Origin: Sedimenticola sp.
GTDB taxonomy: Bacteria; Pseudomonadota; Gammaproteobacteria; Chromatiales; Chromatiaceae
NCBI GenBank assembly: GCA_026197195.1
Contig: JAPHUG010000045.1
Span: 1-13,867 of the forward strand
Reading direction: 5' to 3'
DNA: 13,867 bases
Position numbers and translations under genes: made by a program
Shown: positions 6,709 through 13,697 of the stretch, piece after piece
How positions within the stretch are numbered: the stretch's first letter is position 1
How the letters are laid out: every line of letters begins with the position of its first letter
The notes under the pieces: model-generated
What the model saw: the letters and a program-made list of their open reading frames with translations, nothing else
What the model was told of the DNA's origin: nothing
Databases searched by the model: none

Positions 6709-7413
6709 ATGGAAACCGTGGAATTGATCTCACTGACCCTGGGGGTGGCCTGGGCCTCGGGCATTAATCTCTATGCCGCGGTACTGGTCTTGGGTTATCT
6801 CGGTATGACGGGCGAAGTCACCCTCCCACCGGGCCTGGAGCTACTCAGCAACCCCCTGGTACTGGGTGCTGCCGGTTTCATGTACATGGTTGAATTTTTT
6901 GCTGATAAAACCCCAGGCGTGGACACTGGCTGGGATGTACTGCATACCTTTATTCGTATACCCGCCGGGGCTGTCCTAGCTGCTGGCATGGCTGAAGGGC
7001 TGGACGTCAGCCAGGCTGCAGAATTCGCCGCGCTGCTGATAGGGGGCGGGCTGGCGGCAACCACCCATCTGACAAAAACCAGCACACGGGTCTTGATCAA
7101 CACCTCGCCAGAACCCTTCAGCAACTGGACGGCATCCATCACTGAAGATCTGGTGGTGATTGGTGGACTCTGGGCGTCCTTACACTATCCCTGGCTATTT
7201 GTAGCGGGATTGGTACTCTCACTGCTACTGATAATCTGGCTGATGCCTAAACTGTGGCGCGCCCTGAAACGGATATTTCGCGCTATTGGTGAGTTCTTTT
7301 CGGGTAAAAAAAGCGGACCGATGGACGCAACAACCGCACCAGAGTCTGGTGCAACACATCGGCAGGATATACTTCGTGCGCTTTATCACGATGCAAACAA
7401 CACCCAAAAATAA
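6709..7413 (+). CDS. DUF4126 integral membrane protein
   Basis: The function is unknown. The 234-residue protein has hydrophobic segments at about residues 5-33, 48-66, 82-97, 105-122 and a long pair at about 147-183. A basic amphipathic stretch follows (KLWRALKRIFRAIGEFFSGKK), then a polar tail of about 30 residues. The start LTLGVAWASGINLYAAVLVLG and the Gly-rich GGGLAATTHLTKTSTRVLIN match my memory of DUF4126 proteins. AAGGA at 6696-6700 lies 8 bases before the ATG, which fixes the start. hemJ follows after 50 bases on the same strand, so co-transcription is likely. That pairing does not by itself show a haem role. Confidence 0.8.
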   Translation: METVELISLTLGVAWASGINLYAAVLVLGYLGMTGEVTLPPGLELLSNPLVLGAAGFMYMVEFFADKTPGVDTGWDVLHTFIRIPAGAVLAAGMAEGLDVSQAAEFAALLIGGGLAATTHLTKTSTRVLINTSPEPFSNWTASITEDLVVIGGLWASLHYPWLFVAGLVLSLLLIIWLMPKLWRALKRIFRAIGEFFSGKKSGPMDATTAPESGATHRQDILRALYHDANNTQK

Positions 7414-7463
7414 CGAACTCAACTCACAATGACTCAACCTTATTTCTTTAGCGAGGTATACAA

Positions 7464-7886
7464 ATGATGTGGCTGAAGGCCTGGCATTTGATCTTTATGG
7501 TGACCTGGTTTGCCGGAATATTTTATCTACCACGGCTGTATGTCTATCACGCCATGACGGACGACCAGCCTGGCAAGGAGCGATTTAAAGTAATGGAACG
7601 CAAGCTCTACTACTTTACGATGCCCTGGATGATTCTGACCCTGTTTTTCGGCTTCTGGATGCTATATGAGTACGCTTGGACCGCCTACAGCACGATGCTA
7701 TGGCTGCATATCAAGCTGGCGTTGATTGGCGTTCTGGTGATCTACCACTTCTACTGCGGTCACCTGATGCGGGTTTTCGCTGCCGATAAGAACACCCGCA
7801 GCCACGTCTGGTATCGCTGGTTTAACGAAGTACCCGTTGTCATTCTATTTGCAGTGGTGTTGCTAGCCAGCCTAAAGCCTTTCTAA
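7464..7886 (+). CDS. hemJ: HemJ, protoporphyrinogen IX oxidase
   Basis: HemJ is an inner-membrane enzyme that oxidises protoporphyrinogen IX to protoporphyrin IX, the step before iron insertion in haem synthesis. The 140-residue length is right for the family. The protein starts MMWLKAWHLIFMVTWFAG, with the conserved His8 early in helix 1, followed by FYLPRLYVYHA (Arg24, His29). LHIKLALIGVLVIYHFYCG at 81-99 is the second family signature, with His82, Lys84 and His95. Four membrane helices are evident. The ribosome site GAGG at 7453-7456 is 7 bases before the ATG. It ends just before a strong terminator. In pseudomonads a hemJ gene lies next to argC, as I recall; here it is close but on the opposite strand, beyond the DUF4126 gene. 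No hemG or hemY is visible in the window. Confidence 0.9.
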   Translation: MMWLKAWHLIFMVTWFAGIFYLPRLYVYHAMTDDQPGKERFKVMERKLYYFTMPWMILTLFFGFWMLYEYAWTAYSTMLWLHIKLALIGVLVIYHFYCGHLMRVFAADKNTRSHVWYRWFNEVPVVILFAVVLLASLKPF

Positions 7887-7900
7887 TAGAGAAAACACAG

Positions 7901-7941
7901 GCCTAAAAAAACGCGGCAACAAAGGCCGCGTTTTTTTAGGC
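7901..7941. terminator. Bidirectional Rho-independent terminator
   Basis: A perfect 17-bp inverted repeat (7901-7917 with 7925-7941) has a 7-base loop. It consists of a CGCGGC core flanked by seven A on the left and seven T on the right. It ends hemJ at 7886 on plus and the A-type protein gene ending at 7954 on minus. Confidence 0.95.
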
Positions 7942-7953
7942 TTGCGAAGGCTA

Positions 7954-8340
7954 TCAGGAACAACCGCCACCTTGAGCCGCACTGGAAGAGCAGCTACCAC
8001 AACCACTCGCCTCAGCGGGCTTCAGGTTGTTGAATACAAAACTGGCATTACCGTTACCCTGATCAACAAAATCGATCTGTACACCTTCCAGATGACGCAT
8101 GGTGTCGCCATCGACGATCACATCAAAGCCGGTGGAATTCAGGATGTAGTCGTTATCATTGAGCTGATCGGTAAAGGTCATTCCGAAGCTGATACCGCTG
8201 CAACCACCCGGAGTGGCATAGACACGAATCCCCTTCACCTCTTCCTCGACCTGCCCAACCAACTCAGCCATTTTTCCCTGAGCGGCTTCGGTCAGACTGA
8301 GCTCTTCCTCTCTCAGCAGGTTTGTGGTTGCTTCACTCAT
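7954..8340 (-). CDS. HesB/IscA-family (A-type) iron-sulfur protein with atypical C-terminus
   Basis: This is a second A-type Fe-S carrier-like protein, 128 residues long. The fold signature is clear: GIRVYATPGGCSGISFGMTF with Cys47, then a region like ErpA positions 60-100. The canonical C-terminal Cys-Gly-Cys is replaced by SGCGSC (Cys114 and Cys117, a CxxC spacing). The protein then runs on with a Ser/Gly tail ending GGGCS (Cys127). The usual NPN motif before the cysteines is missing; FNNLKPAEA stands there. This is therefore neither a standard IscA nor an ErpA; it could bind a cluster differently or serve a dedicated target. The ATG at 8340 is chosen because GGAG is 8 bases upstream; a TTG two codons earlier is too close to that site. 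It has its own promoter candidate and shares a terminator with hemJ. Confidence 0.88.
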   Translation of the reverse strand: MSEATTNLLREEELSLTEAAQGKMAELVGQVEEEVKGIRVYATPGGCSGISFGMTFTDQLNDNDYILNSTGFDVIVDGDTMRHLEGVQIDFVDQGNGNASFVFNNLKPAEASGCGSCSSSAAQGGGCS

Positions 8341-8378
8341 CGACAATTCTCCAAACTTAAACAGTAATTCATCCGTAT

Positions 8379-8407
8379 ACTATATCAATAACAGAATGCA
8401 TTAACCA
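8379..8407 (-). promoter_or_regulatory. Candidate promoter of the second A-type protein gene
   Basis: On the minus strand, TATAGT (8384-8379) is a good -10 box. The -35 position 17 bases upstream is a weak TGGTTA (8407-8402). I saw no IscR-like site here, in contrast to erpA. Confidence 0.35.
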
Positions 8408-8447
8408 TTGATTATTTAGTGAAATCCGGCGCTTACACCATTTCCCG

Positions 8448-8921
8448 CTAAAGCTGGTTACGGTTTGTCAGTTCGTACAGGTGCCGCTCTGCATCCAGAA
8501 GATGCTGTCCCCAGTGCTCCTGATAGCCACAACACCAGTCATCAAAAGCCCGTTCAGGCGCCCGCTCCTCTTCAATAAGACGCAGACCATGCTTCAGCTC
8601 ACAGTAGATATCTGTCAGGTCATCTGCCAGGCTGCCAGACATACCCTGCTCGTCCGGCGCCACATCAAACTCCATCCAGTAGGCATCCCGTTCACCCAGC
8701 AAGCGACGCAGTGTTGCAAAACGCTCAAACCGGGCATCCAGATCCGGATTGAAGAAATTAGCACTCCTGGGTGGGGCACCCAGCGCCGTAACTGCAGCAT
8801 GCAGCCGCGGGAGCAGTGAAGAAAGTTGGCGTAGCCAGGCGATGTCACTCTCATCCGCTGATTCAATTAATTCACAGTAATCTTTAGCTAATCGGGACAA
8901 TTCGTTCATGCGTGTATCCAT
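8448..8921 (-). CDS. DUF5063 domain protein of unknown function
   Basis: This is a soluble, acidic, mostly helical protein of about 157 residues. The C-terminal half carries what I recall as the DUF5063 signature: SLADDLTDIYCELKHGLRLI followed by a Trp-rich stretch (FDDWCCGYQEHWGQHLLDAERHLYEL). The N-terminal half has NELSRLAKDYCELIE and an LG...FNPDLDARF region. No catalytic motif is evident. The start is uncertain. ATG codons at 8975, 8921 and 8909 are all in frame and none has a strong ribosome site; the family-like sequence begins near 8909, so 8921 is used here. It lies 107 bases upstream of the A-type protein gene on the same strand and is divergent from thiD. Neither neighbour suggests a role. 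Confidence 0.78.
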   Translation of the reverse strand: MDTRMNELSRLAKDYCELIESADESDIAWLRQLSSLLPRLHAAVTALGAPPRSANFFNPDLDARFERFATLRRLLGERDAYWMEFDVAPDEQGMSGSLADDLTDIYCELKHGLRLIEEERAPERAFDDWCCGYQEHWGQHLLDAERHLYELTNRNQL

Positions 8922-9097
8922 ATCATCATCCAGAGGATAGCCGTTAATGGTAATCAGACCATGGCGGCCTCCCATTCACAGAGATCGTGTCACCGCTGTC
9001 GGTCTCAGGCTAGAGGTATTCATAGAATGCTGGTTTAATTGTAGTCGATGAATTGTGCTTTTTTGAATTTATCCCTTTTTAGTTACCAACGAAACAG

Positions 9098-9892
9098 ATG
9101 CCTACCCACAACAAACCCATCGTATTGAGCATTTCCGGGCATGACCCCTCAGGGGGGGCAGGCATCCAGGCCGACATTGAAGCAATGGCCGCCCATGGCT
9201 GCCATGCGGCAACAGCCATCACCTGCCTGACCATTCAGGACAGCCGAAATGTCCATGCACTAATACCCCTGTCGCCCGAACAGCTCTACAGACAGGTAGA
9301 AACCCTGCTACAGGACTATCAGATTCAGGCGATTAAAATTGGCCTGATCGGCAGTGCTGAAATTGCTGCTGCAATAGGTAATCTGCTGGCCAAACGGCCC
9401 GGCATACCGGTGGTATTGGATCCGATACTGGCCGCAGGTGGCGGTACGGAACTGGCCAGCAATCAACTGATACAGACACTAATGGGAATCATAGTCCCGC
9501 GGACCACCCTGATCACGCCCAACTCCCAGGAGGCACGTAAACTGACAGGCGAGGATAGCCTGGACCGCTGTGCCAACCACCTGTTGAGCAAGGGGGCAGA
9601 GGCGGTATTGATCACCGGCACCCATGAGGCCTCTGATGAGGTGATCAACACACTCTACCGTTCTGATCAACCGCCCATACAGCAGATATGGGCAAGACTC
9701 GACGCCTCCTATCATGGCTCAGGTTGTACCATCGCATCCGCCATTGCCGCTGGATTGGCAAAAGGACACCCCCTTTTGGAGGCGGTCACCCGGGCACAGG
9801 AGTACACCTGGAATAGCCTGAAGTCGGGTTGGAAACCCGGCAAAGGACAACATATCCCCAACCGCTTCTTCACTCCACCGACAAGCGAGTAA
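9098..9892 (+). CDS. thiD: ThiD, hydroxymethylpyrimidine/phosphomethylpyrimidine kinase
   Basis: This cytoplasmic kinase phosphorylates hydroxymethylpyrimidine twice to give HMP pyrophosphate, the pyrimidine half of thiamine. The 264-residue length is standard. The substrate loop GHDPSGGAGIQAD is at residues 14-26, with KIGLIGSAE at 80-88 and VVLDPILAAGGG at 105-116. The anion-hole motif GSGCTIASAIAAGLA holds Cys210. The ATG at 9098 gives a canonical N-terminus (PIVLSISGHDPSGG); the ribosome site before it is weak. thiE starts 4 bases after the stop. I looked for a TPP riboswitch in the leader between 8922 and 9097 and did not find one, so this copy may not be thiamine-controlled at the RNA level. 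Confidence 0.95.
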   Translation: MPTHNKPIVLSISGHDPSGGAGIQADIEAMAAHGCHAATAITCLTIQDSRNVHALIPLSPEQLYRQVETLLQDYQIQAIKIGLIGSAEIAAAIGNLLAKRPGIPVVLDPILAAGGGTELASNQLIQTLMGIIVPRTTLITPNSQEARKLTGEDSLDRCANHLLSKGAEAVLITGTHEASDEVINTLYRSDQPPIQQIWARLDASYHGSGCTIASAIAAGLAKGHPLLEAVTRAQEYTWNSLKSGWKPGKGQHIPNRFFTPPTSE

Positions 9893-9896
9893 CCCG

Positions 9897-10547
9897 TTGT
9901 TAAATAAACCGTCATTGACTGGCCTCTATGCCATCACCCAACCCCATCCGGCAGGTTTTGACCAGACCCTGCGACAAGTGGAAGCGGCCCTGGCTGGCGG
10001 CACAAGAATCATCCAGTATCGGGACAAACAGCCGGGAGCCGCTCGACGCATTAAAGAGGCTGAAAACCTCCGCCAGCGCTGTCATGAACACAACGCACTC
10101 CTGATCATCAACGACGATATCGACCTGGCAATAGAGGTCAATGCTGACGGTGTACATGTGGGCAGAGAGGATAGCGGTATCCAGGATGCCCGAAGACAAC
10201 TGGGCGACAGGGCAATTATCGGTATCTCCTGCTACAACCAACTGCCACTGGCCATTGCGGCAGAACAGGCAGGAGCCGACTATGTCGCCTTTGGTCGCTT
10301 CTTCCCCTCTACCACCAAACCAGAAGCCGTACAGGCCGAGGTTGCACTACTGACAGAGGCGAAGCGTCAACTGCAACTCCCGATAGTTGCCATCGGCGGC
10401 ATAACCCCGGAAAATGGCGCCACCTTATTAGCGGCTGGTGCCGACATGCTTGCCGTTATAGACGCCCTCTTTGGCAGCCAGGACATAGCAACCAGCTGCC
10501 AGCATTTTATTCAGCTATTTGACAGACCGGAGAGAGAATCCTCATGA
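9897..10547 (+). CDS. thiE: ThiE, thiamine phosphate synthase
   Basis: ThiE joins HMP pyrophosphate and thiazole phosphate to make thiamine monophosphate, so it acts directly after ThiD. It is a 216-residue TIM-barrel protein. Conserved parts are GLYAITQP at the start, IIQYRDK at 38-44, [29 protein letters not shown], the phosphate-binding [10 protein letters not shown] and [12 protein letters not shown]. Translation most likely starts at a TTG (9897-9899), with a modest ribosome site (GCGAG) just upstream inside the end of thiD; no ATG gives the full N-terminus. Its TGA overlaps the hemL ATG, so thiD, thiE and hemL form one coupled operon, an arrangement I recall from pseudomonads as well. 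Confidence 0.94.
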   Translation: MLNKPSLTGLYAITQPHPAGFDQTLRQVEAALAGGTRIIQYRDKQPGAARRIKEAENLRQRCHEHNALLIINDDIDLAIEVNADGVHVGREDSGIQDARRQLGDRAIIGISCYNQLPLAIAAEQAGADYVAFGRFFPSTTKPEAVQAEVALLTEAKRQLQLPIVAIGGITPENGATLLAAGADMLAVIDALFGSQDIATSCQHFIQLFDRPERESS

Positions 10548-11827
10548 CCGCTTCCCATGATCGCTTTGTACAGGCCCAGCAGCATATTCCTGGCGGGGTT
10601 AACTCGCCCGTAAGGGCGTTTAAAGGCGTCGGCGGCGACCCGATCTTTATCGACCATGCCACTGGCCCCTATATTTTTGACCCCGACGGCAAACAGTACA
10701 TCGACTATGTTGGTTCCTGGGGCCCGATGATCCTGGGACATGCCCATCCAGCCGTATTAGACGCTGTGGCCGCTGTCATCAAAAAAGGGCTCTCATTTGG
10801 CGCCCCCACCACTATCGAAACGGCGATGGCGGATCGGGTCTGCGAGCTGGTCCCTTCCATCGAACTGGTACGCATGGTCAGTTCGGGAACGGAGGCCACC
10901 ATGAGCGCGATCCGACTGGCTCGCGGCTATACCGGCCGGGACAAGATAGTAAAATTTGAAGGCTGCTACCACGGCCATTCCGACTCACTGCTGGTAAAAG
11001 CCGGCTCAGGCATGCTAACACTTGGCGAGCCCAGCTCTCCCGGCGTACCCGCCGCACTGGCCGAGCACACCATTACCCTGAACTATAACGATATTGATCA
11101 GGTTAAAAGTACCTTTGCTGAAATTGGTGAGCAGATCGCCTGTATTATCGTGGAGCCCGTTGCAGGTAACATGAACTGCATTCCACCCGTTGAGGGCTTT
11201 CTTGAGTGCCTGCGGGAGGTATGTGATCAGTCAGGTGCCGTACTGATTTTTGATGAAGTGATGACCGGCTTCCGGGTGGCACTGGGTGGCGTGCAAGGCC
11301 TCTACAACGTCACCCCTGACCTCACGACCCTGGGCAAGGTGATCGGTGGCGGTATGCCGGTAGGTGCCTTTGGTGGCAAGCGGGCGATCATGGAAAAGAT
11401 ATCACCCCTCGGCCCGGTCTATCAGGCTGGCACCCTGTCAGGCAACCCGGTGGCCATGACCGCTGGGCTCAAGACGCTGGAACTGATCTCGGCACCCGGC
11501 TTTTTCGATGAACTGACCGAAAAGACCACCCATCTGGTTTCAGGCATTCAAGCTGAAGCCGATGCGGCGGGCATTAACCTGACCACCAATCAGGTCGGCG
11601 GTATGTTTGGCCTCTTCTTCACCGATGCAGAGCAGGTCACTAATTTCGCCCAATCCATGGCCTGCCAGCAGGAGCAGTTCAAGACCTTCTTCCATGCCAT
11701 GCTGGAACAGGGCATCTACCTGGCACCCTCCGCCTTCGAGGCCGGCTTTGTATCCGCCGCACACAGTGACGACGATATTCAGGCCACGATCGCTGCCGCT
11801 GCAGCCGTATTCAAACAGATGGCTTGA
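10544..11827 (+). CDS. hemL: HemL, glutamate-1-semialdehyde 2,1-aminomutase
   Basis: HemL is a PLP enzyme that converts glutamate-1-semialdehyde to 5-aminolevulinate, the first committed precursor of haem (and of bacteriochlorophyll where made) by the C5 route. The 427-residue length is typical. The start [19 protein letters not shown] is canonical. Other signatures are [34 protein letters not shown] and the aminotransferase Asp in [11 protein letters not shown]. The PLP lysine lies in [17 protein letters not shown] at residue 265, the same number as in E. coli. The ATG overlaps the thiE stop by four bases (ATGA), with GGAGAGA upstream as ribosome site. A strong terminator follows. The gene is intact, with no odd feature. 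Confidence 0.97.
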   Translation: MTASHDRFVQAQQHIPGGVNSPVRAFKGVGGDPIFIDHATGPYIFDPDGKQYIDYVGSWGPMILGHAHPAVLDAVAAVIKKGLSFGAPTTIETAMADRVCELVPSIELVRMVSSGTEATMSAIRLARGYTGRDKIVKFEGCYHGHSDSLLVKAGSGMLTLGEPSSPGVPAALAEHTITLNYNDIDQVKSTFAEIGEQIACIIVEPVAGNMNCIPPVEGFLECLREVCDQSGAVLIFDEVMTGFRVALGGVQGLYNVTPDLTTLGKVIGGGMPVGAFGGKRAIMEKISPLGPVYQAGTLSGNPVAMTAGLKTLELISAPGFFDELTEKTTHLVSGIQAEADAAGINLTTNQVGGMFGLFFTDAEQVTNFAQSMACQQEQFKTFFHAMLEQGIYLAPSAFEAGFVSAAHSDDDIQATIAAAAAVFKQMA

Positions 11828-11849
11828 GCCACGCCAAAAGCCACACAAT

Positions 11850-11884
11850 AAAAAAGCCGGTGGATGATTTCCACCGGCTTTTTT
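11850..11884. terminator. Bidirectional Rho-independent terminator
   Basis: A perfect stem AGCCGGTGGA (11855-11864) with TCCACCGGCT (11870-11879) has a 5-base loop. An A run on the left and a T run on the right flank it. It ends the thiD-thiE-hemL operon on plus and the copper gene cluster (last gene ending at 11906) on minus. Confidence 0.95.
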
Positions 11885-11905
11885 TATGGATGGATGAAAC
11901 GTCAA

Positions 11906-12391
11906 TCAGTGCATCTTATGCTTCATGTCATGTTTCATACCCGCATCCTGCATCTTCAACTGCAACTTGACCACAGGAACCTTGAGAGCCAACTTGCTGC
12001 CATCGGAGAAGACCAAGGTCATATCAACCTGCTCACCAGGCACCAACTTCTGTTGTAGACCGATCACCATCACATGAAGCCCACCTGGCTGAAGCTTCAC
12101 CACATCACCCGCAGGCAGTTCAATCTGCTTGACCTGGCGCATACGCATCATGCCGTCTTTCATGGTGTGCGTGTGCAACTCAAGTGCCTTGGCAACCGCA
12201 CTCTCAGCACCCACCAGCGCGAAACTCTCAGATGAGTGGTTTTTAATAACCATAAAGCTCGCACTGTTCGGTTGCCCAGGCGGCACAGCGCGTACATAGG
12301 CATCTGCAACCATCACACTCTCAGCCGCCGTCCCTGCATGCAGCCACCCGGAAAAACAGAACAGCACCATAGAAAAGATCATCTTGCGCAT
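11906..12391 (-). CDS. PCu(A)C periplasmic copper chaperone
   Basis: PCu(A)C proteins bind Cu(I) in the periplasm and deliver it, often with Sco, to the CuA or CuB site of cytochrome oxidase. The 161-residue protein starts with a signal peptide (MRKMIFSMVLFCFSGWLHA). The family copper motif is exact: His73-X10-Met84-X21-His106-X-Met108. The C-terminus adds a Met/His-rich tail (MKHDMKHKMH), a further likely copper-binding segment. The ATG at 12391 is chosen because GGGAG lies 8 bases upstream; an in-frame GTG at 12406 overlaps that site. It is the last gene of its operon, 28 bases after sco, and ends before a strong terminator. Confidence 0.94.
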   Translation of the reverse strand: MRKMIFSMVLFCFSGWLHAGTAAESVMVADAYVRAVPPGQPNSASFMVIKNHSSESFALVGAESAVAKALELHTHTMKDGMMRMRQVKQIELPAGDVVKLQPGGLHVMVIGLQQKLVPGEQVDMTLVFSDGSKLALKVPVVKLQLKMQDAGMKHDMKHKMH

Positions 12392-12419
12392 TTTTCTTGC
12401 TCCCACCTTTAAATAGTTT

Positions 12420-13031
12420 CTAGTTTATTAATTGGCGGAGTACCGCCAGAATCTGGTCGGGCTGTGTGCCATGACGAACAACCCGGCTCAGCTTGCCCTG
12501 CTTATCCACAACATAGAGATCGGCAGAGTGATCCACCACGTAATCCGTTGCCGCTTCATCTTTTACCAGTCGATAGGCCGCGCCATACTGATCAGCCACC
12601 TGCCGAAGCTGTTCGTGAGTGCCGGTCACACCCAGTATTTTGGCGTGAAAATACGCGCCATAACTTTTCAGGTGTTCCAGGGAATCCCGGTCCGGATCGA
12701 CACTGATGAAGAGCCCCTGAACCTTCTGCAACTCATCTTCAGTCAACTCATCCATCGCTGCACTGAGAAAGCCCAGACTGGTTGGACAGATATCAGGGCA
12801 CCAAGTATATCCAAAGTAGATCACAACGACCTGTCCGCGCAGGGACTTCATATCAACAGCACCCTGGTAGGCGTTGAGTATAAAATCCCCGCCCTTGGGA
12901 GCCTCTGCAATGGCTAAACGGGAGAGCGCTTCTGTTTTTGGCGTCTGATTTGTCGGCTGCCAAGTAAACAGCAGCCCTATCAGCACCAGTAAAACAAGGG
13001 CAATCAACCCTGGGAGCAGTGCTTTTTTCAC
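12420..13031 (-). CDS. Sco1/SenC/PrrC-family copper chaperone and thiol-disulfide protein
   Basis: This is a membrane-anchored periplasmic thioredoxin-fold protein that helps build the CuA centre of cytochrome c oxidase or keeps its cysteines reduced. The 203-residue sequence has one membrane segment at about 5-24, then the copper motif CPDIC (Cys78, Cys82) in FGYTWCPDICPTSLGF. The third ligand, His167, lies in DYVVDHSADLYVVD. FISVDPDRD at 108-116 is another family signature. Translation starts at a GTG (13031-13029) whose last two bases plus the next A form the TGA stop of the upstream gene. GGGAG precedes it, so the two genes are translationally coupled. The cysteine pair and histidine are all present, so it should be functional. 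Confidence 0.94.
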   Translation of the reverse strand: MKKALLPGLIALVLLVLIGLLFTWQPTNQTPKTEALSRLAIAEAPKGGDFILNAYQGAVDMKSLRGQVVVIYFGYTWCPDICPTSLGFLSAAMDELTEDELQKVQGLFISVDPDRDSLEHLKSYGAYFHAKILGVTGTHEQLRQVADQYGAAYRLVKDEAATDYVVDHSADLYVVDKQGKLSRVVRHGTQPDQILAVLRQLIN

Positions 13032-13525
13032 TGTTTACTCCCTGGCACGACAGCACCATCCTTCACCGTTATGAACCGAAAAGGTGCGGCGATCAAACCC
13101 TCTGCGGTAGTAACCAGTACCCGTGCTTCCCATTCCATGGCCACCCGAATACAGACGGGCAACATACCCGTTCCGGTATAGCGACCCTCACCCTGAGCTT
13201 GCAGTTGAGGGCGATTGAAGCCCATCTCCATACCCAACCCAATGAAATCAACCTCAACCTTGCTTGCCTCAATCCCATCCAGCACCACCTCCAGAGCAAG
13301 CGGTTTGACCAGGGGAATCCCTGTGGTCTTGATAGCAAAGCTGATACGCCCACCGGACACACTTGAGACGCAGGGCCCCGAACGCAGGTCACAGTGTTCA
13401 TCCAACGGCGCGACCGCGCCCACTTCCGGGTTTAGGATCGGCAATGCCTTGTAGGCCGCGACACCCGCAAGCGCCATGAACAGCAGTCCAGCCGTACCCC
13501 ATAGAAGAGTCGTTGTTCTCGCCAC
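13028..13525 (-). CDS. Unknown membrane-anchored periplasmic protein, FixH/YtkA-like in outline
   Basis: I do not recognise the family with confidence. The protein is 165 residues from the chosen start. One membrane segment lies at about 6-24, followed by an outside domain with three cysteines (Cys45 and Cys52 as C-x6-C in EHCDLRSGPC, and Cys125 in LPVCIRVAMEW). A Met/Gly patch, GLGMEMGFNRP, is at 97-106, and the rest is beta-rich and ends FRFITVKDG. The order of a Met/Gly patch, a Gly-Tyr turn and a Trp strand recalls FixH/YtkA-like copper-associated domains. The GTG at 13525 is preferred because GAGGTG lies 4 bases upstream; an ATG at 13537 is the alternative. Its stop overlaps the sco start, so a role with Sco in copper or oxidase assembly is a fair inference. 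Confidence 0.72.
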   Translation of the reverse strand: MARTTTLLWGTAGLLFMALAGVAAYKALPILNPEVGAVAPLDEHCDLRSGPCVSSVSGGRISFAIKTTGIPLVKPLALEVVLDGIEASKVEVDFIGLGMEMGFNRPQLQAQGEGRYTGTGMLPVCIRVAMEWEARVLVTTAEGLIAAPFRFITVKDGAVVPGSKQ

Positions 13526-13554
13526 AAAACACCTCATATTGCGAACAGGGGAGT

Positions 13555-13583
13555 ATCGTAGAGGGGAAGGCATACCCCGGCAA
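13555..13583 (-). promoter_or_regulatory. Candidate promoter of the unknown gene-sco-PCu(A)C operon
   Basis: On the minus strand, TTGCCG (13583-13578) and TACGAT (13560-13555) are 17 bases apart, each matching four of six consensus bases. The implied leader to the GTG at 13525 is short, about 20-25 bases. Confidence 0.3.
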
Positions 13584-13644
13584 TTGATGACCATCAACCG
13601 GATACGACTGACCATCCAGCAGTGCTGATTGGCCAGGACATCCA

Positions 13645-13676
13645 GGGCATATCACACAAGAGTGTGTGATATGCCC
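13645..13676. other. Perfect 14-bp hairpin without T run
   Basis: GGGCATATCACACA (13645-13658) pairs perfectly with the sequence at 13663-13676, with a 4-base loop AGAG. No T run follows in either direction, so it is not a standard intrinsic terminator. It lies 21 bases after the stop of the permease gene, so it may stabilise that mRNA's 3' end or be a protein-binding palindrome (the arms carry TGTGTGATATG). Confidence 0.75.
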
Positions 13677-13697
13677 CATTTATCTACTCTGGTTAAA

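Noticed and set aside
6561..6764. Open frame of 67 codons on the minus strand in the argC-DUF4126 gap
   Set aside because: It overlaps the start and ribosome site of the DUF4126 gene, has no recognisable motif and no ribosome site of its own.
8922..9097. Possible TPP riboswitch upstream of thiD
   Set aside because: I looked for the conserved CUGAGA and ACCUGAUCUGG-type core on the plus strand and found neither.
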